In this document: positions 1 to 6,425 of the stretch, one piece after another | Numbering within the stretch: position 1 is the first letter of the stretch | Layout: the number at the start of each line of letters is the position of its first letter | NCBI GenBank assembly: GCA_020025675.1 | Contig: JAHHRS010000043.1 | Location: 1-17,743 of the forward strand | Origin: Oscillospiraceae bacterium | Lineage (GTDB): Bacteria > Bacillota > Clostridia > Oscillospirales > Oscillospiraceae | Reading direction: 5' to 3' | Length of the DNA stretch: 17,743 bases | Position numbers and translations under genes: made by a program | The notes under the pieces: generated by a model | The model's database searches: none | What the model was told of the DNA's origin: nothing | What the model saw: only the letters and a program-made list of their open reading frames with translations

Positions 1-140
1 AAAAGAGCTGTGTGGAGACGGTAAAAAAAATAATTAAGCTTAAACCTGACGGTGTAAACGCTACAAAGCTTGCAAAGGAGCGATTTGATGTATTCTCACG
101 CATATATGAAAAAATATTCTCTGCCGGAAGATTTGTATAA
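1..140 (+). CDS. C-terminal fragment of an unidentified protein, possibly a carbohydrate kinase
   Basis: An open frame enters from the left edge with codons in phase from position 3 and stops at TAA 138-140. It gives about 45 residues ending in ATKLAKERFDVFSRIYEKIF plus a short tail. The composition (alternating charged and hydrophobic residues, a helix-like end) looks like real protein. The pattern of a short helix with a Lys-Glu-Arg-Phe stretch before an Ile-Tyr pair is reminiscent of the last helix of FGGY-family sugar kinases, but there is too little to be sure. It overlaps the start of the next gene (ATG at 88) by 53 bases, and the ribosome binding site of that gene lies inside it, so the two are probably cotranscribed. 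The identification is tentative. Confidence 0.45.
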   Translation, partial: KSCVETVKKIIKLKPDGVNATKLAKERFDVFSRIYEKIFSAGRFV

Positions 141-1980
141 CGCATTAAGCAAATGCAAAGTGCTGTGCTTTCCGGAGACTAAGGCTCAGCTTGTGGAAAT
201 GTGTTTTGGACCTACCCACAGCTCAAAATATAACGTAGTATACCCAATCCCGGGAAAAGGTATATTTAATGCGGCTGAAGTTGTCCGCTGCAAGAACGGT
301 CCGGTAGTAAATTACATGGAAGACTATATGCGCCGGCGTGACCCGGACTGTATGCGCATAGGTGATGACCTGCCTACCGATAAGCCAAGATTTAAAGATG
401 TATACGGCTATGATTTCTCAATTTTAAGAGAGGAAACTATGCAGTGGCTTTCACAACAGCAGCTTATAATCCTTCCTTTCCATTCCGGCGGTAAGTATTA
501 CGGATATGACAGCCTAATGATATGCCCGAAGAATGCCGCTTTTTTTGCCCTCTCCATTGCAAATATGCAGGGCTTTGTCAGTGTTTATGATGTGCAGCCC
601 GGTTTTAAACCCAGAGCTATAATATATGTGGCACCGCCTTTCAGATACACCCATTTTAAGGGTAAACAGGTGGTTGTTCACAATCGCTCAGAGGAGCTGC
701 ATGAAGTCTTTTCATATAACCTGTATCCCGGCCCCTCTGCCAAGAAGGGTGTGTTCTCTATCCTTTTGGATATAGGTGAGCATGAGGGATGGATAACAAA
801 CCATGCCTCCGCTGCAATGGTGGAGTCACCATATGAAAACGAGGTCGTATTTATGCACGAGGGTGCTTCCGGCGGCGGAAAAAGCGAAATGCTGGAAGAA
901 CTTCAAAAAGAGGATGGCAGAATTTTACTGGGCACCCACACTGTTACCGGTGAAAAGTATTACCTGAACTTTGGAGAAAGCTGTAAGATACACCCAATTG
1001 CCGACGATATGGTTATCGCAAGGACGGATATTCAGAATGACTCAAAGCGCCTTGTTATAGCGGATGCCGAGAACGGGTGGTTTCTGCGTATGGATGGTGA
1101 TACCAGCTACGGCATGAACCCTCAGTATGAGAGAATAAGCATTCATCCCCCTGAGCCTTTGGAATTTTTCAATATGGACGGTGTGCCGGGAGCTACATGC
1201 CTAATCTGGGAGCATGTTTTGAATTCGGACGGCTCACGCTGCTCAAACCCCAGAGTAATTATTCCACGTGACATGATAGAAAATATAATGCCGGGAAATG
1301 AGCCTCAGGAAGTTAATGTCCGCTCATTCGGTGTTCGTATGCCGCCGGCTACAAAGGATAATCCAAGCTACGGAGTTATGGGCCTTATGCAGATAGTGCC
1401 TACGTCTATTGCATGGCTTTGGCGTCTGGTTTCACCCCGCGGATTTAAGAATCCTTCTATTTCCGATACAGCAGGAAACGAACTTAAAAGCGAGGGAGTA
1501 GGTTCTTATTGGCCATTCTCCACCGGTAAAAAGGTAACTCAGGCAAATATGCTTCTCCATCAGCTTGTAGATACTCCAAAGACTATGAACATACTTATTC
1601 CAAACCAGCATATAGGTGCCTACCATGTGGGCTTTGCAGGTGAATGGCTCACCAGAGAATATCTGGCGAGAAAGGGCGGAAGGGTAAAGGCTAAACACCT
1701 TGTTCCTGCCCGCTGCCCAATTTTCGGCTACTCTCTGGACGAAATGAAGATGGATGGACAGTATGTGAGACAGACATTCTTAAGACCTGAGATGCAGTCA
1801 AAGTTGGGACTTGAGGGATATGATGTTGGTGCAAAGATTCTGACGGACTATTTTAAGCAAGAAATACGTCAGTTTATTACCGACGACCTTGACCCCATGG
1901 GCAGAGAAATAATAGAACTGTGCCTAAATGATGCACCTCTTGAGGAATACCTTAAGATAACTCCTATGCTTATTAGGTGA
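88..1980 (+). CDS. DUF4914 family protein with a P-loop
   Basis: The protein has 630 residues, about the full length I expect for DUF4914. The start is ATG 88, because AAAGGAG (74-80) lies seven bases upstream. A longer frame from TTG 70 would leave that site inside the gene. A Walker-A-like stretch HEGASGGGKS sits at about residues 257-266, with Lys265 as the expected phosphate-binding residue. It is followed by an Asp-Asp pair in PIADDMVIA that could bind metal. The layout, with a nucleotide loop in mid-protein and an acidic pair downstream, recalls PEP carboxykinase-type kinases, but I know of no demonstrated activity. There is no signal peptide or membrane segment, so it is probably cytoplasmic. 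It overlaps the preceding partial gene and is followed by a strong hairpin, so it closes that operon. Family assignment is confident; function is unknown. Confidence 0.85.
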   Translation: MYSHAYMKKYSLPEDLYNALSKCKVLCFPETKAQLVEMCFGPTHSSKYNVVYPIPGKGIFNAAEVVRCKNGPVVNYMEDYMRRRDPDCMRIGDDLPTDKPRFKDVYGYDFSILREETMQWLSQQQLIILPFHSGGKYYGYDSLMICPKNAAFFALSIANMQGFVSVYDVQPGFKPRAIIYVAPPFRYTHFKGKQVVVHNRSEELHEVFSYNLYPGPSAKKGVFSILLDIGEHEGWITNHASAAMVESPYENEVVFMHEGASGGGKSEMLEELQKEDGRILLGTHTVTGEKYYLNFGESCKIHPIADDMVIARTDIQNDSKRLVIADAENGWFLRMDGDTSYGMNPQYERISIHPPEPLEFFNMDGVPGATCLIWEHVLNSDGSRCSNPRVIIPRDMIENIMPGNEPQEVNVRSFGVRMPPATKDNPSYGVMGLMQIVPTSIAWLWRLVSPRGFKNPSISDTAGNELKSEGVGSYWPFSTGKKVTQANMLLHQLVDTPKTMNILIPNQHIGAYHVGFAGEWLTREYLARKGGRVKAKHLVPARCPIFGYSLDEMKMDGQYVRQTFLRPEMQSKLGLEGYDVGAKILTDYFKQEIRQFITDDLDPMGREIIELCLNDAPLEEYLKITPMLIR

Positions 1981-1990
1981 GAAAGACCTT

Positions 1991-2026
1991 AAACGGCCCG
2001 CGGCAGGCGCCGGGGCCGTTTTTTCC
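1991..2026 (+). terminator. Rho-independent terminator after the DUF4914 gene
   Basis: The arms AAACGGCCC (1991-1999) and GGGCCGTTT (2013-2021) pair perfectly over nine bases around a GC-rich loop, followed by a T run to about 2024 and a second T run at 2029-2034. It begins ten bases after the stop codon. The ddl gene starts only about 35 bases downstream and I see no good promoter between, so partial readthrough may feed ddl. Confidence 0.85.
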
Positions 2027-2058
2027 TGTTTTTTATATGGTGAAAGGAAAAATAGCGT

Positions 2059-3132
2059 ATGAAAATAGTTGTTTTGAGCGGAGGTATTAGTACCGAACGC
2101 CATGTATCTCTTGTATCCGGTACATCTGTGTGCAGAGCTTTAAGAGAACGGGGACACAAGGCAATTTTTGTTGACATGTTTATGGGACTTGAGAATTATA
2201 AAGGAAATCTGGAAGATGCCTTTAACACTCCGGATGGTTTTTGTGAAGATGTGGCTATTGAAACAGAAGTTCCCGATATTGAAGCTGTAAAGAAATCCAG
2301 AAAGTTTAAAAGCCCTTCAAGGCTTGGAAAAAATGTGTTGGAGATATGCGCTCTTGCTGACTGTGTTTTCCTTGGGCTGCACGGTCAGGACGGGGAGGAC
2401 GGTAAAATTCAGGCTGCCCTTGAGCTTATTGGTGTTCCATACACAGGCTCTGACCCACTTAGCTCGGGAATTGCCATGGATAAGGCTATGGCAAAGCGAA
2501 TAATGGAGAGCTGCGGAGTTCCAACGCCAAAATGGCAGGAAATCACATATTCTGCAGAAGACATTCCGAAGCTCAGAGAAAGTCTGAACCTTCCATGCGT
2601 TGTAAAGGTTGTTGGGGGAGGCTCGTCCATAGGCGTTTCTCTTCCCGAAACAAAAGATGAACTGGATTACGCTCTGAGAGATATTTTAAAATACGGAAAC
2701 AGAGTGATAATTGAGGAAAAAATACAGGGGCGTGAGCTTACCGTTCCTGTTTTTGATGACAGATGCCTGTGCCCAATTGAAATTGTTCCCCCTGAAGGAA
2801 TGAGCTTTGACTATGTAGCAAAGTATCAAAACGGTGATAAGGGAGCGAGAGAACTCTGCCCGGCACCTGTTAGTGATGCAGAAAAAGCACTTTTAAGCAA
2901 ATACGCCCTTAAAATACATAAAGCACTTGGACTTTCCGTATACTCAAGAGTAGACTTTATGCTGGATAAAGAGGGAAGGGCATTCTGCCTTGAAGTTAAT
3001 ACTTTACCCGGAATGACCCCTAACAGTCTTATCCCCAAGGCCGCAGCTGTGGAGGGAATGACTTATCCTGAACTCTGCGAAAAAATTATAGAGCTCTCTC
3101 TGAAAAAACAAAATAAAATTTACTTAAGTTAA
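2059..3132 (+). CDS. ddl: D-alanine--D-alanine ligase
   Basis: This enzyme joins two D-alanines with ATP to make the dipeptide that ends the peptidoglycan stem, in the cytoplasm. The protein has 357 residues, the longer DdlA-like size. The N-terminal LSGGISTERHVSL carries the conserved Glu13 near the first D-Ala site. The ATP-grasp core shows LGLHGQDGEDGKIQ (about 106-118) and KVVGGGSSIGVSL (about 183-195). The C-terminal metal and nucleotide site is SRVDFMLD and FCLEVNTLPGM (about 296-319). The omega-loop pair Lys255-Tyr256 (DYVAKY) is kept. Vancomycin-resistance D-Ala-D-Lac ligases usually change that tyrosine, so ordinary D-Ala-D-Ala specificity is inferred. The ribosome site is AAAGGA at 2043-2048. 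No other cell-wall gene is adjacent. Confidence 0.95.
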   Translation: MKIVVLSGGISTERHVSLVSGTSVCRALRERGHKAIFVDMFMGLENYKGNLEDAFNTPDGFCEDVAIETEVPDIEAVKKSRKFKSPSRLGKNVLEICALADCVFLGLHGQDGEDGKIQAALELIGVPYTGSDPLSSGIAMDKAMAKRIMESCGVPTPKWQEITYSAEDIPKLRESLNLPCVVKVVGGGSSIGVSLPETKDELDYALRDILKYGNRVIIEEKIQGRELTVPVFDDRCLCPIEIVPPEGMSFDYVAKYQNGDKGARELCPAPVSDAEKALLSKYALKIHKALGLSVYSRVDFMLDKEGRAFCLEVNTLPGMTPNSLIPKAAAVEGMTYPELCEKIIELSLKKQNKIYLS

Positions 3133-3139
3133 CAAATTC

Positions 3140-3168
3140 TTGATGTTTTGGCCTTGGATTGTGATAAA
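3140..3168 (+). promoter_or_regulatory. Promoter of the zinc-ribbon/DUF5685/J-domain operon
   Basis: TTGATG (3140-3145), a 17-base spacer, then GATAAA (3163-3168) preceded by TG one base upstream, as in an extended -10. Transcription would begin near 3175, about 29 bases before the first start codon, which has AAAGGTGAG as its ribosome site. Confidence 0.55.
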
Positions 3169-3203
3169 ATGAAGAATTAGAAAAAATATTTAAAGGTGAG
3201 AAC

Positions 3204-3608
3204 ATGAAGGAACGTATGGCAAGGTTCATGGCCGGAAGAAACGGCAATGACCAGCTCAATTTATTTTTGCTTGTAGTAGATGTAATACTTCTGCTTTTGG
3301 CCGGCATATTCGCAGAAAGCATAGGCAGATATTTATATCCATTAGTGTTTTTGCTGCTTATATTCATTTATTTCAGAATGTTTTCAAGAAATGTTTATAA
3401 GCGCAGGGAGGAAAACGGAAAGTTTATTCGCCTCAAGCTTAAAGTCACAGGTTTTATTCATATGCGCCATGAGCGCTGGATACAGCGTCATGACTATAAG
3501 TTTTTTACCTGCCCAAGCTGCAGAACTACTTTGAGAGTTCCCAGAGGAAAGGGTAAAATTAAAATAGTATGCCGCAAGTGCGGCACTTCTTTCGAGGGAA
3601 AGACCTGA
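3204..3608 (+). CDS. Small membrane protein with a C-terminal zinc ribbon
   Basis: The protein has 134 residues. Two hydrophobic helices at about 18-36 and 43-58 form a hairpin. A basic stretch (SRNVYKRREENGK) follows, which suggests that both ends face the cytoplasm. The C-terminal domain has two Cys pairs, CPSC (103-106) and CRKC (123-126), the spacing of a zinc ribbon. No enzyme motif is visible. The start is supported by AAAGGTGAG about five bases upstream. The stop codon is one base from the next start, and the gene leads a three-gene operon that ends with a J-domain protein. A membrane-anchored zinc ribbon beside a cochaperone could recruit or sense client proteins at the membrane, but that is inference. 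It belongs to no named family that I recognise. Confidence 0.8.
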   Translation: MKERMARFMAGRNGNDQLNLFLLVVDVILLLLAGIFAESIGRYLYPLVFLLLIFIYFRMFSRNVYKRREENGKFIRLKLKVTGFIHMRHERWIQRHDYKFFTCPSCRTTLRVPRGKGKIKIVCRKCGTSFEGKT

Positions 3609-3609
3609 T

Positions 3610-4458
3610 ATGTTTGGCTATCTCACTGCCTCCCTTGAATTTTTAACGGAGGAACAGCAAAAACGCTATAAGGCGTGTTATTGCGGTCTGTGCCGAAGTC
3701 TTAAAGAGAGACATGGCGGACTTGCCAGATTTGTTCTGAACTACGACATGGCCTTCCTTGTATTTCTCATTAATTCTCTTTATGAGCCGGAGGAAACAAG
3801 CGGAACCGATACATGTCCGGTACACCCCATAGGGGCAAGAGATTGGTGGCAAAGTGAGGCAACCGACTATGGGGCGGACATGAACTTAGCTCTTGCATAC
3901 CATAAATGTTTGGATGACTGGAAAGATGACGGCAATCTTATTGCTCTTTCACAGGCCAAAATGATGACACCGGCATATGAAAAAATTTCAGCTCTCTATC
4001 CGAGGCAGTGCAAAGCAATGGAAGAATCAATAAAAGCTTTGAGTAAAATTGAAAAAGCCGGAATTGAGTCTCCCGATACCGCTGCTGATACCTTTGGAGA
4101 TTTAATGGCAGAAGCACTTGTTTACAAAGAGGACAGGTGGAGCGACTGTCTTAGACATATGGGAAGACAATTGGGCAGATTTATATATATTATGGACGCC
4201 TGCCTTGACCTTCCCTCCGACACTGCACGAAACAGATACAACCCTTTCAGACAATATTACGGTTTAAGTGATAATGAGGATCGCTTCAGGGACATTCTTA
4301 AAATGACTCTGGGCGAATGTCTTATGTACTTTGACCGTTTGCCCCTTATTTTAGATTTGGGGATTATGCAGAATATTCTGTGTTCCGGACTATGGGTACG
4401 GTTCAACAGAAAATACAGCGAGAAGAAAGGACCCTCAGATGATTCAGGATCCGTATAA
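3610..4458 (+). CDS. DUF5685 family protein
   Basis: The protein has 282 residues, predicted almost all helical. The N-terminus carries a Cys-x-Cys-x2-Cys motif at residues 23-28 (KACYCGLCRSL), which fits a metal site. Two aspartate-rich motifs stand out. LDDWKDDGN has Asp102, 103, 106 and 107. MDACLDLPSD has Asp196, 200 and 204 and is followed by NRYNPF. The pattern of two acidic helices recalls the Mg-diphosphate-binding motifs of isoprenoid synthases, though the overall sequence is not recognisably that family. The start follows the previous stop by one base, with GAGGGAAAG as ribosome site. The end overlaps the J-domain gene by 20 bases, so translation is probably coupled. Family assignment is fairly sure; function is unknown. 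Confidence 0.8.
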   Translation: MFGYLTASLEFLTEEQQKRYKACYCGLCRSLKERHGGLARFVLNYDMAFLVFLINSLYEPEETSGTDTCPVHPIGARDWWQSEATDYGADMNLALAYHKCLDDWKDDGNLIALSQAKMMTPAYEKISALYPRQCKAMEESIKALSKIEKAGIESPDTAADTFGDLMAEALVYKEDRWSDCLRHMGRQLGRFIYIMDACLDLPSDTARNRYNPFRQYYGLSDNEDRFRDILKMTLGECLMYFDRLPLILDLGIMQNILCSGLWVRFNRKYSEKKGPSDDSGSV

Positions 4459-5086
4459 AGTTCTTGGCGTTTCTCCCAACGCCTCTGATGAAGAGATAAA
4501 AAAAGCATATAGGGAGCTTACAAAAAAATATCATCCGGATCTCAACCCTAACGACCCTACTGCCGCTCAGAAAATGAATGATATTAATGCCGCATATGAC
4601 CAGATAAAAAATGGATATGTTCAGCAGAACAATTCCTACGGACAGTCCGGTCAATACCAGCAGTATGGCGGAAGCACATATTACGGATGGGGTAATAACT
4701 GGAACCAATATCAGCAGCAAGAGCGAAGCGAGTATACTGCGGCTAAGAGCTATATAAGAAACGGTATGTATAAGGAAGCTCTTAACGCACTTTCCGGAGT
4801 GCCGGCAAACGAGCGGGACGGCAGATGGTACTATATGAATGCAGTTGCTAATATGTATATGGGCAATAAAATAGCCGCCCTTGAAGCCGCAAAAAAGGCA
4901 GTTGCTATGGAACCCAATAATAATGAGTACCGTAGCTTGCTGGATCAGCTTCAAAACGGCGGAGATTTTTATGATACCTATACTACCGGCTATTCTACCG
5001 CCATAGGTTTAGACAGGCTTTGTCTCACTATGTGTGCGGCTAATGTTTGCCTTGGTCCTCTCGGATGCAGATTTTGCTGCTGCTGA
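4439..5086 (+). CDS. J-domain (DnaJ-like) protein with TPR-like region and Cys-rich tail
   Basis: The protein has 215 residues. Residues 3-65 form a J domain: DPYKVLGVSPNASDEEIKKA, then KKYHPDLNPN with the HPD tripeptide at 32-34 that stimulates Hsp70 (DnaK) ATPase, then NDINAAYDQI. A Gln/Asn/Gly/Tyr-rich linker spans about 60-97. Two helical TPR-like units follow at about 97-172 (YIRNGMYKEALNAL and NMYMGNKIAALEAAKKA). The tail has seven cysteines between 195 and 215, ending Arg-Phe-Cys-Cys-Cys. The Gly/Phe linker, zinc fingers and substrate domain of true DnaJ are missing, so this is a specialised class C J-protein and not the general cochaperone. GAAAGGA (4425-4431) is the ribosome site, inside the DUF5685 gene. 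Confidence 0.9.
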   Translation: MIQDPYKVLGVSPNASDEEIKKAYRELTKKYHPDLNPNDPTAAQKMNDINAAYDQIKNGYVQQNNSYGQSGQYQQYGGSTYYGWGNNWNQYQQQERSEYTAAKSYIRNGMYKEALNALSGVPANERDGRWYYMNAVANMYMGNKIAALEAAKKAVAMEPNNNEYRSLLDQLQNGGDFYDTYTTGYSTAIGLDRLCLTMCAANVCLGPLGCRFCCC

Positions 5087-5191
5087 TATACTTAAGTATC
5101 AGAAGTTTATGCTTTAATTTTCTAAAAATCTGATCTTTGCAGTGCGTACAGGAAATACTTAAAAAACTATAATAATTGGATTATAACTGTG

Positions 5192-5223
5192 AAAGGCGGC
5201 TGTATTTTTACAGCCGCCTTTTG
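5192..5223 (+). terminator. Terminator of the J-domain operon
   Basis: A perfect 13-base-pair stem, AAAGGCGGCTGTA (5192-5204) with TACAGCCGCCTTT (5209-5221), closes on a TTTT loop. The 3' arm ends in TTTT. The 105 bases between the J-protein stop and this hairpin hold no gene. Confidence 0.85.
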
Positions 5224-5229
5224 TAATAC

Positions 5230-5263
5230 ATAAAGGGGCTTTCACAAAGGAAAGCCCCTTTAT
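5230..5263 (-). terminator. Second hairpin between convergent operons, probably ending the ATPase gene
   Basis: ATAAAGGGGCTTTC (5230-5243) pairs with GAAAGCCCCTTTAT (5250-5263) over 14 bases with a six-base loop. It lies 11 bases beyond the stop of the minus-strand ATPase gene. The T tail is weak on both strands, so it may act as a bidirectional backup to the hairpin at 5192. Confidence 0.7.
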
Positions 5264-5274
5264 GCTTTGCAATT

Positions 5275-6324
5275 TTATGAAAAAAACTCTTTTATACACT
5301 GCTCTGTATATTCGTTGAGTGAGTCAAAGTCAATATGAGATTTATACTGTTCTTCAAGCAGGTCGTGAATGTCCTTAGCTTCACCTAATTTTTTATACGC
5401 AAGCTCCATTATCTTCTTCTGAATTTTTTCTGCATCTCTGAGCTGAGGACGGATGAGCGAACAAAGTTCACCGGGCAAAACGTTATCAATGTGAAGGTGT
5501 CTTGATTTAGGCAGTTCCCAGCTGCCGTCTGTAAAGCCTATATCTTTACTCGGGAAAATAACTGCTGAGAGCTTTTCGGGGCTAATGGGGTTAGGACATA
5601 AAATCATTTCTTCGCCCCGTTCCTTTCCGCACTGTGCCGCATATTTTAATGCCATATTTGCTCCGCCAAATTGATTATCAAACTGGTAAACGAGTTTACA
5701 TAACTTTTCAATTTCGGTATTAAGCCTGTAATCTCCGTAGCAGCCTACACAACTTAAAAAGCGCTTGCTGACAGGGGCTTTCCGCCTTTCAAATTTTATA
5801 GAGTTTCTATTGAGTATTCCGTCGATTCTTCGCTGCACGGATGCTTTTTCCTTGTCACCGTAGATTTCGGGAAGAACCGCATTTTTTACCGAGACTGCAG
5901 AAGACAGAAGATGATAGGCCTCAGCGTATTTCTGCCTGTATCCTTTGGTATACTGGTTAACATAAGACTTCTCGCTGTCACTGAGATTATTTTTAAAAAA
6001 CTGACCCAGATGGATGTAGTCGGAGTTAACACCGTAGACCTCCGGCTCTCTTGGATGAGGACTCGTCCCGTCCACAAAGGCAAGATTTACCTCGGGTATG
6101 TATACCCCGTCAAGAGAGCCGGGATCACCGGAACAGAGAATATAGTGAACCGTATATCCAAGCTCTTCAGCCTTCAAAGCTATTTTACGCATAAAGCTTG
6201 ATTTGCCGCTGCCGGGGCCTCCTTTTATAATATGCAGAAAATCGTTTTGTTTAGGAGGAAAGCTGTTATAGAGTGAGTAAAAACCGTCTTTAGAGTTAGA
6301 ACCTAAAAAATAACTGTAATTCAT
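5275..6324 (-). CDS. P-loop ATPase with a tandem-repeat architecture (PRK06851-like)
   Basis: The protein has 349 residues. The start is ATG 6324, because AAGAGGTG lies six bases upstream. The longer frame would begin at TTG 6339 and would contain that site. A clear Walker A, KGGPGSGKSS, sits at 34-43. Next comes YILCSGDPGSLDGVYIP (61-77) and LAFVDGT (81-87), where Asp85 is a likely Walker-B-type acid. The second half repeats this layout: ILCPNPISPEKLSAVIFP (241-258) and IGFTDGS (262-268). Its P-loop position (about 213-225) has lost the glycine-rich loop and the lysine. The C-terminus is charged and probably coiled. It resembles a conserved but uncharacterised ATP-binding family of Firmicutes. 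It is transcribed divergently from the HAD gene, from a promoter sharing its -35 region. Confidence 0.75.
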   Translation of the reverse strand: MNYSYFLGSNSKDGFYSLYNSFPPKQNDFLHIIKGGPGSGKSSFMRKIALKAEELGYTVHYILCSGDPGSLDGVYIPEVNLAFVDGTSPHPREPEVYGVNSDYIHLGQFFKNNLSDSEKSYVNQYTKGYRQKYAEAYHLLSSAVSVKNAVLPEIYGDKEKASVQRRIDGILNRNSIKFERRKAPVSKRFLSCVGCYGDYRLNTEIEKLCKLVYQFDNQFGGANMALKYAAQCGKERGEEMILCPNPISPEKLSAVIFPSKDIGFTDGSWELPKSRHLHIDNVLPGELCSLIRPQLRDAEKIQKKIMELAYKKLGEAKDIHDLLEEQYKSHIDFDSLNEYTEQCIKEFFS

Positions 6325-6352
6325 GTCGCACCTCTTCAATAAAAGCTATGTC

Positions 6353-6382
6353 ATTCTATGCTTATTTTTCCATGATTGACAA
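6353..6382 (-). promoter_or_regulatory. Promoter of the ATPase gene (minus strand)
   Basis: Read on the minus strand, TTGTCA (plus 6377-6382), an 18-base spacer and TAGAAT (plus 6353-6358). Transcription would start near 6346, about 22 bases before ATG 6324. The -35 box overlaps that of the opposing promoter by five bases. Confidence 0.55.
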
Positions 6383-6404
6383 TCAATAAACCACAGTATA
6401 TAAT
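6376..6404 (+). promoter_or_regulatory. Consensus promoter of the HAD gene
   Basis: TTGACA (6376-6381), a spacer of exactly 17 bases, and TATAAT (6399-6404): a perfect match to the sigma-A/sigma-70 consensus. The start site would be near 6411, giving a leader of about 15 bases with GGTGGG as ribosome site. Confidence 0.85.
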
Positions 6405-6425
6405 TTCCCGGAAAGGTGGGAAAGA

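Noticed and set aside
1174..1200. Asp-Gly-Val-Pro-Gly-Ala-Thr in the DUF4914 protein, similar to the ApbE flavinylation motif
   Set aside because: The residue before Gly-Ala-Thr is Pro where Ser or Thr is expected, and the protein has no export signal, while ApbE targets are outside the cytoplasmic membrane.
2027..2058. A separate promoter for ddl
   Set aside because: Only a weak TATATG is present without a -35 partner at a suitable distance. Readthrough from upstream is as likely.
4403..4954. 183-codon frame on the minus strand opposite the J-domain gene
   Set aside because: The plus strand encodes a clear J domain here. The antisense frame is hydrophobic only as a mirror of its codons and lacks a start site with ribosome binding.
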